A DNA stretch of 53,827 nucleotides from Methanosphaera cuniculi (GTDB lineage Archaea; Methanobacteriota; Methanobacteria; Methanobacteriales; Methanobacteriaceae). The stretch spans positions 1-53,827 of the forward strand of contig NZ_LWMS01000048.1 of assembly GCF_003149675.1 (NCBI RefSeq), written 5' to 3'. Both the position numbers and the translations under genes were made by a program. The notes beneath the pieces are model-generated. The model was given only the letters and a program-made list of their open reading frames with translations, was not told where the DNA came from and did no database searches. Position 1 is the stretch's first letter, and each line of letters opens with the position of its first letter. This document shows positions 1 to 9,501 of the stretch, one piece after another.

Positions 1-96
1 AACATATATTATAATATTAATAAAAATAATAAAATTTTAGGTTTAAAAGATGAATAATTTTTATTCACCTAATAGAACTAATTTGTGGTATTTAAT

Positions 97-840
97 ATGA
101 CTGATGTAAAAAAAGAGTTACTTTATACAGGAAAAGCTAAAAACGTTTATAAAACAGAAAATGATGATGAAGTTCTAATAGAATTCAGAGATGATATTAC
201 AGCTTTAGATGGTGGAAAAAAGGATACTTTAAATAAGAAAGGTGCATATAATGCTCTTATTTCATCTAAATTCTTTAAAATACTTGAAGATGAGGGTATA
301 TTAACTCAATTTATAAAATTAATTAATGAAAATGAAATGATTGCAAAATCTCTTGATATGATACCTTTAGAAGTTATTTGTCGTAATATTGCAACAGGTA
401 GCTTACTACGTAAATATCCATTCCACAAAAATCAACACTTACAACCACCAGTATTACAGTTTGATTATAAAAATGATGTTTATCATGATCCAATGCTAAA
501 TGATAGTATTATTATAGCATTAGAAATAGCAACTGAAGAACAACTACAACAAATACGCCAGATAACACTAAAAATAAATAAAGTATTATCAGAATTCCTA
601 TATGAACGTGGATTAATTCTTGTTGACTTTAAAGTAGAATTTGGATTTGATAAAGATGGAAACATTGTACTTGGAGATGAAATAAGTCCAGATACAACAA
701 GACTATGGGATTCAGAAACACATAAAAACTTTGATAAAGATATCTTCCGTAAAGGAGAAGAAGGAGTAGTAGATGCATACGAAGTAGTTGTAAATCTAGT
801 ACTTAATGATGAAGAAAAACAAAAATGGAACATAGATTAA
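97..840 (+). CDS. purC: Phosphoribosylaminoimidazole-succinocarboxamide synthase (SAICAR synthetase)
   Basis: Joins aspartate to CAIR using ATP in purine synthesis, in the cytoplasm. The 247-residue product has the usual bacterial/archaeal length. It shows the N-terminal GKAKNVY nucleotide loop, the RNIATGS motif in the middle and SPDTTRLWD near the C-terminus. The ATG at 97 is chosen because the protein then begins MTDVKKELL, a normal start for the family; an in-frame GTG at 85 would add four residues. purS and purQ follow on the same strand, so this is a purine operon. The purL subunit is not in the window. Confidence 0.95.
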   Translation: MTDVKKELLYTGKAKNVYKTENDDEVLIEFRDDITALDGGKKDTLNKKGAYNALISSKFFKILEDEGILTQFIKLINENEMIAKSLDMIPLEVICRNIATGSLLRKYPFHKNQHLQPPVLQFDYKNDVYHDPMLNDSIIIALEIATEEQLQQIRQITLKINKVLSEFLYERGLILVDFKVEFGFDKDGNIVLGDEISPDTTRLWDSETHKNFDKDIFRKGEEGVVDAYEVVVNLVLNDEEKQKWNID

Positions 841-876
841 AAAAAAACATATATGAATAAAAGGAATGTGTAGAAT

Positions 877-1125
877 ATGAGTTATTTAGTTGAAGTAAAA
901 ACAAGCTTAAAAAAAGGAATGTTAAATCCTGAAGCATCTACAATACAAAAAGCATTAGCACTACTAAATTATGAAGTAGATGATACAAAAACAAGTAACA
1001 TAATCACATTTAAAATGGATGCAGATGACATAAAAACAGCAGAAGCAGAAGTTGATGAAATGTGTCAAAAACTATTATGTAACCCAGTAATTCATGATTA
1101 TGAAATAACTATTAGTGAGGAATAA
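877..1125 (+). CDS. purS: Phosphoribosylformylglycinamidine synthase subunit PurS
   Basis: Small structural subunit that bridges PurQ and PurL in the multi-subunit FGAM synthase, which converts FGAR to FGAM. The 82-residue protein starts [19 protein letters not shown] and carries the typical 'D....A..EV..MC.KLL.NPVI.DY' C-terminal half. It starts 36 bases after purC and ends three bases before purQ, which is the standard gene order. An AAGGAATG stretch lies ahead of the ATG as a ribosome binding site. Confidence 0.93.
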   Translation: MSYLVEVKTSLKKGMLNPEASTIQKALALLNYEVDDTKTSNIITFKMDADDIKTAEAEVDEMCQKLLCNPVIHDYEITISEE

Positions 1126-1128
1126 ATA

Positions 1129-1791
1129 TTGACAGATAAAGATGTAAATGTTGGTATAATAAGATTTCCAGGAACAAACTGTGATCGTGACATAGAATAT
1201 GCAGTAAACCTGGCAGGAGCAAAATCTGAATATATTAACTGGAATCAAAAAGATTTATCTGATGTAGATGTTGTAATAATTCCTGGTGGATTTTCATATG
1301 GTGACTATCTACGAGCAGGTGCAATAGCAGGAAACACACCAATTATTGATGCAATAAAAGAATTTGCAAAAGGTGGTAATCCTGTACTTGGAATATGTAA
1401 TGGTGCACAAATTCTTGGTGAAATTGACCTTGTTCCTGGTGTATTTATTGAAAATGAAAATGCAAAATTCATATGTGAAAGTATGAAACTAAAAGTAAAT
1501 ACAACAAGAACACCATTTACAAAACTATATAAAAAAGATCAAATAATAGAACTTCCAATAGCACACAAAGAAGGACGTTACTACACAGAAGATGTAGAAC
1601 AACTCTATGATGATGATCAAATAGTATTAAGTTTTGCTGAAGAAAATCCTAATGGTTCACTTGAAAACATAACAGGTGTATGTAACAAAGAAGCAAATGT
1701 AGTAGCTGTAATGCCACACCCTGAACGTGCAGTAGAACCACTACTTAGATCAACAGATGGTCTTAAATTCTTTGAAGGATTTCTAGATTAA
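1129..1791 (+). CDS. purQ: Phosphoribosylformylglycinamidine synthase subunit PurQ (glutamine amidotransferase)
   Basis: Class I glutamine amidotransferase that supplies ammonia to PurL in FGAM synthase. The nucleophile cysteine lies in [10 protein letters not shown] and the His-Glu pair in [10 protein letters not shown] near the C-terminus. The N-terminus has the family's [10 protein letters not shown] and [17 protein letters not shown] motifs. Translation starts at a TTG at 1129. The preceding GTGAGG, which lies in the last codons of purS, is the likely ribosome binding site, so the two genes are probably translationally coupled. Length (220 residues) is normal. Confidence 0.95.
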   Translation: MTDKDVNVGIIRFPGTNCDRDIEYAVNLAGAKSEYINWNQKDLSDVDVVIIPGGFSYGDYLRAGAIAGNTPIIDAIKEFAKGGNPVLGICNGAQILGEIDLVPGVFIENENAKFICESMKLKVNTTRTPFTKLYKKDQIIELPIAHKEGRYYTEDVEQLYDDDQIVLSFAEENPNGSLENITGVCNKEANVVAVMPHPERAVEPLLRSTDGLKFFEGFLD

Positions 1792-1807
1792 AAATTATAT
1801 ACTACAT

Positions 1808-1829
1808 GACCACCAACCCCTTTTTTTTA
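1808..1829 (+). terminator. C-rich block plus T-run after purQ
   Basis: Seventeen bases after the purQ stop comes GACCACCAACCCC followed directly by eight T. C clusters are rare in the surrounding intergenic DNA and no hairpin is apparent. The same arrangement follows several other genes here, so it is probably a transcription or RNA 3'-end signal. This is inference from position and recurrence. Confidence 0.45.
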
Positions 1830-2036
1830 AACATTTTTTTTTAATTATAACTTATTTTCAATAAAAAAAAAAATCTATTTTCTATAAAAAAAACTAAAAA
1901 TAACGTAAGAAACTATAATATATTAATTCATACTAAAATGATATTAGTTAATTCTAACAAAACTAATTAATAGATTATTACATTAAATAGTAAAATTTTT
2001 TAACAAAACAACCAAAAAAAATATAGGTGAAATATA

Positions 2037-2762
2037 ATGACCGTATACATGTTAGGAGCAGGACCAGGAGATCCTGATTTAATAACCCTTAAAGCAATTA
2101 AAATACTCGAAAAAGCAGATGTTGTACTTTATGATAGTCTTGCAAATGACTCACTTCTTGAATATGCACCAACAACAGCAAGACTTATATATGTAGGAAA
2201 AAGAGCAGGAGAACACTACAGAAAACAACCAGAAATAAATCAACTACTAATTGATGAAGGTAAAAAATGTGAAACTGTAGTACGACTTAAAGGTGGAGAT
2301 CCATTCATATTTGGACGTGGAGGCGAAGAAGAACTAGCATTACTACGTGAAGGAATAGATGTGGAAGTTGTACCAGGAATAAACTCAGCACTAGGATCAG
2401 CTGCAATGATAGGATTACCACTAACACATCGTGCAATAGCAACCAGCTTAACACTTGTAACAGGACATGAAGACCCTGAAAAATCAGAAAAACAAGTAAA
2501 TTGGGATTACACAGCAGATACACTTGTAATATTCATGGGAGTAGGATTACTTAAAAAGTATGTGCCAAAACTACTTGAATATCGTGATGCTGACACACCA
2601 GTATGTGTAATAGAAAATGGAACACTTCCAGATCAAAAAGTAATCACAGGAACACTTGGAGATATTACAGAAAAGAAAATCAGACCACCAGCACTTGTAA
2701 TAATTGGTGAAGTTGTAGATATTTACCTGGAAGCTGAAAAACTAAGGAGTAAACTTGAATAA
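2037..2762 (+). CDS. cobA: Uroporphyrinogen-III C-methyltransferase
   Basis: SAM-dependent methylation of uroporphyrinogen III at C2 and C7 to precorrin-2, the branch point to cobamides, F430 and sirohaem. The 241-residue protein has the tetrapyrrole methylase glycine loop [16 protein letters not shown] at the N-terminus, then [25 protein letters not shown] and PLTHR. It is the single-domain archaeal form without a CysG siroheme-synthase part. An AGGTGA ribosome binding site precedes the ATG. The stop overlaps the hemD start by one base, so the two genes are coupled. Confidence 0.95.
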   Translation: MTVYMLGAGPGDPDLITLKAIKILEKADVVLYDSLANDSLLEYAPTTARLIYVGKRAGEHYRKQPEINQLLIDEGKKCETVVRLKGGDPFIFGRGGEEELALLREGIDVEVVPGINSALGSAAMIGLPLTHRAIATSLTLVTGHEDPEKSEKQVNWDYTADTLVIFMGVGLLKKYVPKLLEYRDADTPVCVIENGTLPDQKVITGTLGDITEKKIRPPALVIIGEVVDIYLEAEKLRSKLE

Positions 2763-3535
2763 TGACAGACTTTAACAATAAGAAAGTTGTAATTACAAGA
2801 CCAATACAACGATCTGAAGTACTTGCAGATCTCATTAAACAAAACAATGGAATACCAGTAATAATTCCAACATTAGAACTTAAAGTTGTAGAATCTGATG
2901 AACTACGCTATATTACAGAAAATATTGATGAATTTGACTGGATTATATTCACATCACCATCAGGTGTTGAATCATTCTTTAATCTTTATGGAGAACATGA
3001 AATTCCATCAAAAATAGCAGTAATCGGCGTTAAAACTGAAGAAGAGCTAAAAAAACATGCAAATAATGCAACTATGATACCTGAGAAATTCACAGCAGAA
3101 GGTCTTCTTGAAGTATTTGCAGAATATGACATGAAAGATAAAAAAGTTGCACTTCCACGCACACTAAGTGCACGTAAAATACTACCTGAAACACTAGAGA
3201 AATTTGGTGCTAAAGTATATGTTGCAGAAGCTTATAAATCAGCAATACCAGATGATACAACAGATATACTATCACTTGCAGATGATATAATAAATTCAAA
3301 TATTGATATTATAACATTTACAAGTCCACTTACATTTACAAATCTACTAGATGTTATTAGAAATTCAGATGAAGATAAATATAACCAACTTCTTGATGCA
3401 TTACGTGAAAATGTAGTAGTAGCATCAATAGGACCAATTACAGGAGCAAAAATCAGAGAACATAATATAACTCCAATTGAACCTAGCAGATATACAGTTA
3501 TAGATATGATAAATTCAATTCTAAGTAGCATTTAA
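2762..3535 (+). CDS. hemD: Uroporphyrinogen-III synthase
   Basis: Cyclises hydroxymethylbilane with inversion of ring D to give uroporphyrinogen III, the substrate of the upstream CobA. HemD is poorly conserved, but the two-domain pattern is visible: VVITRPIQRSE at the N-terminus, FTSPSGVESFF in domain one, and FTSPLTFTNLL with VASIGPITGAKIREH in domain two. Length is 257 residues. The start codon overlaps the cobA stop (TAATG), and the two enzymes catalyse consecutive steps. Confidence 0.92.
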   Translation: MTDFNNKKVVITRPIQRSEVLADLIKQNNGIPVIIPTLELKVVESDELRYITENIDEFDWIIFTSPSGVESFFNLYGEHEIPSKIAVIGVKTEEELKKHANNATMIPEKFTAEGLLEVFAEYDMKDKKVALPRTLSARKILPETLEKFGAKVYVAEAYKSAIPDDTTDILSLADDIINSNIDIITFTSPLTFTNLLDVIRNSDEDKYNQLLDALRENVVVASIGPITGAKIREHNITPIEPSRYTVIDMINSILSSI

Positions 3536-3573
3536 ACTAAAAATTAATATTAATAAAAGAAGGATGATAGTAA

Positions 3574-3858
3574 ATGGAAACAATTATTTGGCCAATATAC
3601 ATAGATTCATCAGTTTCAAGAAAACAAGGACGTAAAATATCACAACAAGAAGGTGTAGAAGAACCTAAAACTCGTGAAATAACACAAGCTTTAAGAAAGC
3701 TTAAATTAAACTACACAGTAGATCATAGTAAATCATACCCATCATCATGGTGGAAAAAATCAGGACGTGTAGTTGTAAATCAAGATCAAAAAACTAAACT
3801 TGAACTACTACGTGCTATTGCAAAGAATGTTAAATACATAAGACGAGAATCAAAATAA
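3574..3858 (+). CDS. srp19: Signal recognition particle 19 kDa protein
   Basis: Binds helices 6 and 8 of 7S RNA and helps assemble SRP54 in archaeal protein targeting. The 94-residue protein has the archaeal/eukaryotic SRP19 signature: the IWPIYIDSSVSRKQGRKIS start, then the basic SYPSSWWKKSGRVVV segment. An AAGGATGA ribosome binding site precedes the ATG. It follows hemD by 38 bases and probably shares its transcript. Confidence 0.94.
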   Translation: METIIWPIYIDSSVSRKQGRKISQQEGVEEPKTREITQALRKLKLNYTVDHSKSYPSSWWKKSGRVVVNQDQKTKLELLRAIAKNVKYIRRESK

Positions 3859-3887
3859 TAAGGGAAAATAAATAAATTAAATTATAT

Positions 3888-3928
3888 GACCACCACATAA
3901 AAAAAAAATAACCCCTTATTTTTTTTTA
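3888..3928 (+). terminator. C-rich block plus T-run after SRP19
   Basis: About 30 bases after the SRP19 stop lies GACCACCAC, then an A-run, then AACCCC leading into a T-rich run. This matches the C-cluster plus T-run pattern after purQ. There is no strong hairpin. It is read as a probable 3'-end signal. Confidence 0.4.
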
Positions 3929-4038
3929 AAACACAATTTTTCTTATTTATAATAATCAACATATTTTTAGCATATTATTTTAAAATAATAAATAAGATTC
4001 TTATTTTTTAAATTATACTTATTATGGAGCTTTTAAAA

Positions 4039-5469
4039 TTGACTATGGCAGATACAACTTATGAAGTTACACAACAAAGAGATCAGATGGATGATCTATT
4101 TAATAATGCAAAAGAAAAAATATTAGACTCAGAGGATGTTACAATTTACACTCATACAGATTGTGATGGAGTAACAGCAGGATCAATTCTCTCAACAATA
4201 CTTGATAGACTAGAAATACAACATGATGTAAACTTTGTTGAAATAAATGAACTTGAAGATCAAAGATGTGAATCTGATCTTGCAATAATATCAGATCTTG
4301 GAGCAGGACAAGATGTTTCAAAAATAGTAGGACCTGACCAGAAAATGGTAATACTAGATCATCATCCTCCAATACGTAAAGTAGGTGAAGATCTAAACTT
4401 TGATTATGTTGAAATAAATCCAAATCATTACAATCTTGATGGATCATACACAATATCAGGTGGAGGATTATCATATCTTCTTGCAAAAAGCTTTGGATTT
4501 TATGATTTAAGCTGGATGGGAATACTAAGTGCAATAGGTGATATGCAAAATAGTATGACAGGAAAACTAAGAGGATTAAATCGTGAAATACTAGCTGATG
4601 CAAATGAAGTGGGAGTTGTAAATTATCAGGAAGACTTAATGCTTTATGGACGTCATACAAGACCTTTATTTGTTGCATTATCATACTTTGGTGATATTCA
4701 TTTACCTTTAACAAATAATCGTAATGAATGTATATACTTTCTTGAAAATCTAAATATTCCTGTAAAAGATCAACTTGGAAATGTACGTTATCTTTATGAT
4801 TTATCACAAGCTGAGAAAGGAAAGCTTTTTAATGCTCTTCTTAAGATGATGGTACGTGAAGTTCCAAATAAATACATAGAACATGTACCAAAACTTATCA
4901 TGGGAGAAAGCTATGAATTTACATTTGAAGATCCATACACATCATTTAAGGATGCATCAGAATATAGTACTGTTGTAAATGCATGTGCACGTAATAAAAA
5001 ATATAATCTTGCAATGGAAGTTATAAAATCACAGGATCGATCACATATTCAAGATGAACTTGAAAGCTTAGTAAAAGGTCATAAACAATACTTAGCTCAA
5101 AGTTTAAGTAATTTATCTAGTAATGGTGATGTTGAAATTCTTGATAATCTTCAATACTTTAATGCTGATGGAATACGTGCAAATGTAGTAGGAACAATTG
5201 CTGGAATGCTTCTTAGTAACTATGACTGGCAAAAGCCAATAATTGGATATACTCATGTTGACTCTGATGAACCTATGTATAAGGTGTCTCTTCGTTGTTC
5301 TAAACTTCTTAGTTATGATGGAATTCATTTTGGTCATATTGTATCTGATATAGCAGCTAAATGTGGAGGTTCTGGTGGTGGACATAGTGTTGCATGTGGA
5401 GCATATATTCCAGAGGATAATATGGATCAATTTATAAATTTACTTAATAATTCAATAAACCTAGTTTAG
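4039..5469 (+). CDS. DHH-family phosphoesterase, archaeal RecJ-like (single-strand nuclease type)
   Basis: Contains the DHH domain followed by a DHHA1 domain. Counted from an upstream in-frame ATG at 4024, motif I HTDCDGVTAG covers residues 44-53, LDHHPP is at 111-116 and the C-terminal GGSGGGHSVACGA is the DHHA1 glycine motif. The metal-binding Asp/His residues are intact. Archaeal members act as RecJ/GAN-type 5'-3' nucleases, some bound to GINS; which branch this is cannot be settled by eye. The start is uncertain. GGAG at 4026-4029 suits the TTG at 4039, and an ATG at 4045 is also possible. The gene is monocistronic. Confidence 0.82.
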   Translation: MTMADTTYEVTQQRDQMDDLFNNAKEKILDSEDVTIYTHTDCDGVTAGSILSTILDRLEIQHDVNFVEINELEDQRCESDLAIISDLGAGQDVSKIVGPDQKMVILDHHPPIRKVGEDLNFDYVEINPNHYNLDGSYTISGGGLSYLLAKSFGFYDLSWMGILSAIGDMQNSMTGKLRGLNREILADANEVGVVNYQEDLMLYGRHTRPLFVALSYFGDIHLPLTNNRNECIYFLENLNIPVKDQLGNVRYLYDLSQAEKGKLFNALLKMMVREVPNKYIEHVPKLIMGESYEFTFEDPYTSFKDASEYSTVVNACARNKKYNLAMEVIKSQDRSHIQDELESLVKGHKQYLAQSLSNLSSNGDVEILDNLQYFNADGIRANVVGTIAGMLLSNYDWQKPIIGYTHVDSDEPMYKVSLRCSKLLSYDGIHFGHIVSDIAAKCGGSGGGHSVACGAYIPEDNMDQFINLLNNSINLV

Positions 5470-5690
5470 TAATATTTTAAAGTATTAGGTTTTAGTTTTT
5501 ACATTACATGATAATATTAATTTACAAAAAAATACCAATTGACTTGAAAAAAGTTTCCTATTTTTGTAAATATTTAAATAAAATTATACTTATAATTAAT
5601 AAGTAAGAAATGAAATTTATTGAATTAAAAAAATTTTTTAACATTTAATGGTTTTATGAAATTAAATAAATAGATAGAGGTATAAATACT

Positions 5691-6482
5691 ATGAGAATCT
5701 TTAAAAATAAAGGGGAATTTACAAAATTCCAAATTCTAGCAAAAATTGCACAGCAAGAGCCTCACCTTAAACAAAAAGATATTGCTGATGAATTAGGTAT
5801 AACAGTTCAAGCAGTTTCAGAAAATATTAAAGCACTTGTAAAAGAGGGCTATGTTGAAACTGGAAGTTCTAATTTCAGATATAAAATTACCAAGTATGGT
5901 ATTGATAAAGTTAAAACTGAAGCAATTAATCTTAAATCATACTCTGATATGGTTCTTACAACAATGAATGGTTATAAATCAATATGGCCTGCTATTGCAG
6001 CTGAAGATTTACACCAAGGAGAACAAGTATGGCTAAATATGGAAGATGGAATATTATATGCAGATTTAGAAGATAAATCTAATGCTTATGCTGAAGTATT
6101 TAGTGATGTATGTGAAGGAGAAGATGTAACACTAATTAATCTTGGTGGAGAAATAGATATTGTTCCTAAAGATGTTGTTATAGTAAAAATACCTCCAATA
6201 GCTGAAGGTGGATCACGTGCATGTGATATGGATAAAATAGAAGAAATTTATGCACAAGAGTTTGATAGAATTGGTGTACTTGGTACAAGTGCTCGTGCTA
6301 TTACAAATCATTTAAATGTATATCCAGACTTTGAGTTTGCAACAGCAGAAGCTACAGCTAGTGCTGCTGAGAAAGGTTTAAGAGTATTAGTATTTGCTGT
6401 GGGAAAAATGACTAATCGTGTAACATCAAGACTTGAAGAAAAAGGTATTATTTATTGTATTGAAGATGTTAAAAAAGTTTAA
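5691..6482 (+). CDS. Winged-helix transcriptional regulator, conserved in methanogens
   Basis: The first ~75 residues form a MarR/ArsR-like winged helix: '[29 protein letters not shown]' contains the recognition helix, and a basic wing follows. The remaining ~185 residues are a separate conserved domain of unknown function with glycine-rich stretches such as [12 protein letters not shown] and [12 protein letters not shown]. That part looks like a ligand or effector domain rather than a second DNA-binding unit. No target can be named. The gene stands alone, with an AGAGGT ribosome binding site and a strong hairpin terminator. Confidence 0.75.
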   Translation: MRIFKNKGEFTKFQILAKIAQQEPHLKQKDIADELGITVQAVSENIKALVKEGYVETGSSNFRYKITKYGIDKVKTEAINLKSYSDMVLTTMNGYKSIWPAIAAEDLHQGEQVWLNMEDGILYADLEDKSNAYAEVFSDVCEGEDVTLINLGGEIDIVPKDVVIVKIPPIAEGGSRACDMDKIEEIYAQEFDRIGVLGTSARAITNHLNVYPDFEFATAEATASAAEKGLRVLVFAVGKMTNRVTSRLEEKGIIYCIEDVKKV

Positions 6483-6544
6483 AGAAGAAAAAAAATAATT
6501 TCTTTTAAATTCAGATAAAGAGTTTTGTATAATGAATATAATAA

Positions 6545-6586
6545 TTGGAGAAGATAAATAGAGTATTCTCCAAATAATTTTTTTTT
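6545..6586 (+). terminator. Hairpin terminator after the winged-helix regulator
   Basis: A perfect 8-bp stem (TTGGAGAA at 6545-6552 and TTCTCCAA at 6566-6573) with a 13-base loop leads into AAT and then a run of ten or more T. It looks like a bacterial intrinsic terminator. A GTAACCACC block with further T-runs follows at 6587-6630. Confidence 0.65.
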
Positions 6587-6671
6587 TGTAACCACCATCT
6601 ATTTTTTAAATTACATACTCTCTTTTTTTTAACTCATTTTTTTATTTAAAAAATAAAAGTATTTTTTTTAT

Positions 6672-7559
6672 TTATTTTTGAGTGATATATTTAACACCAC
6701 TCATATTAAGGCGTGTTATTATACAGTCTTCTATTGATATATCAGGTGTATATGATAGTGCAAATGCTGTATTTCCAAGCATTGCCATTGATGCACCTAG
6801 TGTTTCATCACGCATTATGTCTATAATTTCATTTAGTTCTGGATTTATTAGTTCTGTGTTTTTTGCAAATTTATATGATAAGTTAATAAAATTTTCAATA
6901 TTAGGATTCCTTATTAAAGCATCAAGTAAACTACTACCACTACTATTAATTTTCATCTGATATGAAGGATCATCAATAATTCCACTAGTCTCTAAAGATC
7001 CTAGAGTTTTACAAATAACGTATATAGGTTGAGGAGTTATAATTTTATCAATTATGCCAAAACGAGGAGAACCCTCACGAAGACGAACTACACAACCACC
7101 CTCCATAGCAGCTATAACATCACCAAGTCCAGATGATAAACGAATCTCAGCAAGATGAGCAATTTCACCAGCCATATGATATGAAACATCAATACCTAAA
7201 AGAGTAGGAAGTGTAAAACTAACACCTAATGCAAAACCTGCACTAGTACCAAAACCAGAACCAACAGGAAAAGTATGTGAATGTTCAATAAAAATATCAT
7301 AACATGACAAATCAACATTAAATAAATCACAAATCACATCAATTGTAGTTTGACTAACAGTATTAAGCTCATTTTTATGACCATTAACTAAAATTTCAAC
7401 ACGACCACTACCTGGTGTAACCTTAGTATGAGTAACTACACCCTCATCAAGTGTGATACCAGCACCACGAGATCCCTTAAATCTAGGATCATCATTTGTA
7501 ATAATTTCAAAAAAACCCGTAATATGAGCAGGTAGAAATACTTTAAGTTCATTAATCAT
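6672..7559 (-). CDS. Pantoate kinase (GHMP kinase family)
   Basis: Phosphorylates pantoate in the archaeal coenzyme A pathway, where pantoate is phosphorylated before condensation with beta-alanine. The N-terminus FLPAHITGFFEI is the pantoate kinase version of the GHMP start. The ATP loop PVGSGFGTSAGFALG lies at residues 98-112, and a C-terminal GHMP domain with GASMAMLGNTAFAL follows. The 295-residue length is typical. The gene is divergent from the PHP-domain gene with only 74 bases between them. The partner phosphopantothenate synthetase is not in the window. Confidence 0.88.
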   Translation of the reverse strand: MINELKVFLPAHITGFFEIITNDDPRFKGSRGAGITLDEGVVTHTKVTPGSGRVEILVNGHKNELNTVSQTTIDVICDLFNVDLSCYDIFIEHSHTFPVGSGFGTSAGFALGVSFTLPTLLGIDVSYHMAGEIAHLAEIRLSSGLGDVIAAMEGGCVVRLREGSPRFGIIDKIITPQPIYVICKTLGSLETSGIIDDPSYQMKINSSGSSLLDALIRNPNIENFINLSYKFAKNTELINPELNEIIDIMRDETLGASMAMLGNTAFALSYTPDISIEDCIITRLNMSGVKYITQK

Positions 7560-7633
7560 ATAATTAATTATATAATTTCTTATTCATAAACCTAAATAAT
7601 AATAAAATAATAAAAAAGGAGAGATAAAAGTAA
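7559..7633. promoter_or_regulatory. Divergent promoter region between pantoate kinase and PHP genes
   Basis: This short AT-only spacer must hold promoters for both directions. A perfect palindrome TATAATTAATTATA at 7559-7572 overlaps the pantoate kinase start codon. AAGGAGAGA just before 7634 is the ribosome binding site of the PHP gene. Transcription starts cannot be fixed by eye. Confidence 0.4.
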
Positions 7634-8296
7634 ATGTCTGAAAATAAAAGAATAGACTTACACACCCACAGCCTATTTAGTGATGGAGAATTACTACCAT
7701 CAGAACTAGTACGAAGAGCAGATATACTAGGACATAAAGCAATAGCAATAACAGACCATGTAGATGCATCAAACATAGAAGTAGCAGGAAAAATAGCACA
7801 AGCAGCAAATGACATACGAGATTACTGGGATATAGAAGTAATACCAGGTGTTGAAATAACCCACACACCAATAGAAGTAATAGACAAACTAGCAAACAAA
7901 GCACGAAGTCTAGGAGCTGAAATAGTAGTAGTACACGGCGAAACACCTGTTGAACCTGTAAAACCAGGAACTAACATGATGGCAGCACAATCACCATCAG
8001 TTGACATAATAGGACACCCAGGACTAATCACAGAAGAAGAAGTACAAATTGCAGTAGATAATGATGTGGCACTAGAAATTAGTTACCGTGGAGGACACTG
8101 TCTTGGAAACGGACATGTAGCAGAATTAGGACTAAAATATGGAGCTGACCTAGTAGTTGATACAGATACACATGCACCAGGTGATCTGATAGATTATAAA
8201 ATGTCAGAAGTAGTAGCACTAGGTGCAGGAATACCAGAATCAGAACTTGAAAATGTACTTAAGAAAAACCCTGAAAAAATACTTAAAAAACATTAA
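7634..8296 (+). CDS. PHP-domain metal-dependent phosphoesterase, histidinol-phosphatase-like
   Basis: All PHP metal motifs are present: [11 protein letters not shown] at the N-terminus, [28 protein letters not shown] and the C-terminal DTDTHAPGD. The 220-residue length suits the archaeal stand-alone PHP group annotated as histidinol-phosphate-phosphatase-like. The true substrate cannot be read from sequence, and other PHP proteins act on nucleotides or act as RNase P p30. The GGAG ribosome binding site is good. It ends in a hairpin shared with the convergent arfC region. Confidence 0.8.
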   Translation: MSENKRIDLHTHSLFSDGELLPSELVRRADILGHKAIAITDHVDASNIEVAGKIAQAANDIRDYWDIEVIPGVEITHTPIEVIDKLANKARSLGAEIVVVHGETPVEPVKPGTNMMAAQSPSVDIIGHPGLITEEEVQIAVDNDVALEISYRGGHCLGNGHVAELGLKYGADLVVDTDTHAPGDLIDYKMSEVVALGAGIPESELENVLKKNPEKILKKH

Positions 8297-8311
8297 ACAA
8301 AAATAATAATT

Positions 8312-8375
8312 GAAGAGAAGATTATGTAATATTTAAAAAAAAGAGGGGTTTTTTAAAATAATCTTCCTTCTTTTT
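8312..8375 (+). terminator. Long imperfect hairpin plus T-run between convergent PHP and arfC genes
   Basis: AAGATTAT at 8318-8325 pairs with ATAATCTT at 8358-8365, extended outward by GAAG/CTTC around a mismatch. The loop holds an A-run, GGGG and a T-run that can pair further. Five T follow the stem on the + strand. It most likely ends the PHP transcript. Confidence 0.5.
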
Positions 8376-8393
8376 AAAAAAAAAATTAAAAAA

Positions 8394-9047
8394 CTAATTT
8401 TCATAAATTATCCTATATTCAACTAAGATATCATCATCTATTTTTTCAATATTTTCAATTTTAAGATTAATACATTCACTTGGATTAAATCCTTCACCAT
8501 CAACAAGAGTTTTAGAATCAAATCCTCCAAGAATCTTAGAACCTACACATACTGATAATTTATCAACCAGTTTATCTTTAAGCATTGAAAAATTAAGAGT
8601 TGATCCACCCTCAAGAAGAATACTTAAAATACCCATATCATAAAGCTTACTCATAGCTAAAGGTAAATCTATTTGATCTTCACCTGCAACTATTACATTA
8701 CACATATTTTTAAGTTTATCTACACGATCTTCTGGTGCTTTTTTTGATACTACAATAACACTATCAGCATCATCATTTAAAACACGTGCATTTAGTGGTG
8801 TTCGTGCTTTACTATCAATAATTATACGTGTAGGATTATCCTCTTTTTTTGCATCAATTTTATGTATTGTAAGTTTAGGATCATCAATTAATACAGTATT
8901 AATTCCCACCATAATACCATCATACTTACATCGAAGTTTATGTACACGTATCAGATCATCTTTTGATGATATTTGAAGTGATGAATTACTAGTTGCTATT
9001 TTTCCATCTGCTGTCATTGCAGAGTTAAGATGTATGTAGGGTTTCAA
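8394..9047 (-). CDS. arfC: 2,5-diamino-6-ribosylamino-4(3H)-pyrimidinone 5'-phosphate reductase
   Basis: NADPH-dependent reduction of the ribosyl side chain in archaeal riboflavin/F420 synthesis (RIB7/RibD C-terminal family). The 217-residue protein starts with the typical 'PYIHLNSAMTADGKIA'. It then shows DGIMVGINTVLIDDPKLT, RIIIDSKARTP and the cofactor motif LLEGGSTLNFSML. The gene lies six bases downstream of an unknown gene and belongs to a long minus-strand cluster. ArfB, another step of this pathway, is encoded at 23.7 kb. Confidence 0.92.
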   Translation of the reverse strand: MKPYIHLNSAMTADGKIATSNSSLQISSKDDLIRVHKLRCKYDGIMVGINTVLIDDPKLTIHKIDAKKEDNPTRIIIDSKARTPLNARVLNDDADSVIVVSKKAPEDRVDKLKNMCNVIVAGEDQIDLPLAMSKLYDMGILSILLEGGSTLNFSMLKDKLVDKLSVCVGSKILGGFDSKTLVDGEGFNPSECINLKIENIEKIDDDILVEYRIIYEN

Positions 9048-9053
9048 GTTTAA

Positions 9054-9440
9054 TCACTCATAGTTTACTTTTAATTGTTTAAGTGTGTTAACTATGTTTT
9101 CTGCATTACGCACAGCATTTATTAGAACTTCCTTAAATCCTTCCTTAATTAGTTGATCATTTTGAATAATCCACATGATAAGATCAGGATTTTCTGTTAT
9201 TGTAAGTTCACAAAGTGGTATTTCTGTAGGATTTTCATTTGTATATACTGCAATGTGTTTTTCATCATCTTTCATTATTGCCTTAATTGTTATTAGAAGT
9301 TCATCATTTTGTACACTAAAGTAGTCTCCTACTTCTGCTATGTCAATTGCTGATTTTTCGATTTTTTTGAGATCTTGTTGTATTTTTGCTTCGTATTTGT
9401 GTCTTTTTTCTATGTACATTTTAATCATGTCATCTGCCAT
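9054..9440 (-). CDS. Conserved hypothetical protein, 128 residues, upstream of arfC
   Basis: Not recognised. The first ~40 residues are charged and predicted helical (YIEKRHKYEAKIQQDLKKIEK), probably a coiled coil. A short beta-rich middle with ELLITIKAI and HIAVYTNENP follows, then a C-terminal helix. There is no signal peptide, membrane segment or cysteine. An AAGGTGAAGC ribosome binding site precedes the ATG. It is six bases upstream of arfC, so the two are certainly co-transcribed. Its composition matches neighbouring genes, arguing against recent transfer. Confidence 0.7.
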   Translation of the reverse strand: MADDMIKMYIEKRHKYEAKIQQDLKKIEKSAIDIAEVGDYFSVQNDELLITIKAIMKDDEKHIAVYTNENPTEIPLCELTITENPDLIMWIIQNDQLIKEGFKEVLINAVRNAENIVNTLKQLKVNYE

Positions 9441-9501
9441 AATGCTTCACCTTCTATATTTTTTTTTAAAATTTTTATGTAACATTGTACTTTTATTATA
9501 T

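Noticed and set aside
4139-4807. 222-residue open frame on the minus strand inside the DHH phosphoesterase gene
   Set aside because: It is antisense to a well-supported gene, is made mostly of Leu/His/Gln from the complement of common codons, and has no motif or ribosome binding site.
7564-7815. 83-residue minus-strand frame upstream of pantoate kinase
   Set aside because: It is antisense to the start of the PHP-domain gene, whose metal motifs and ribosome binding site are clear.
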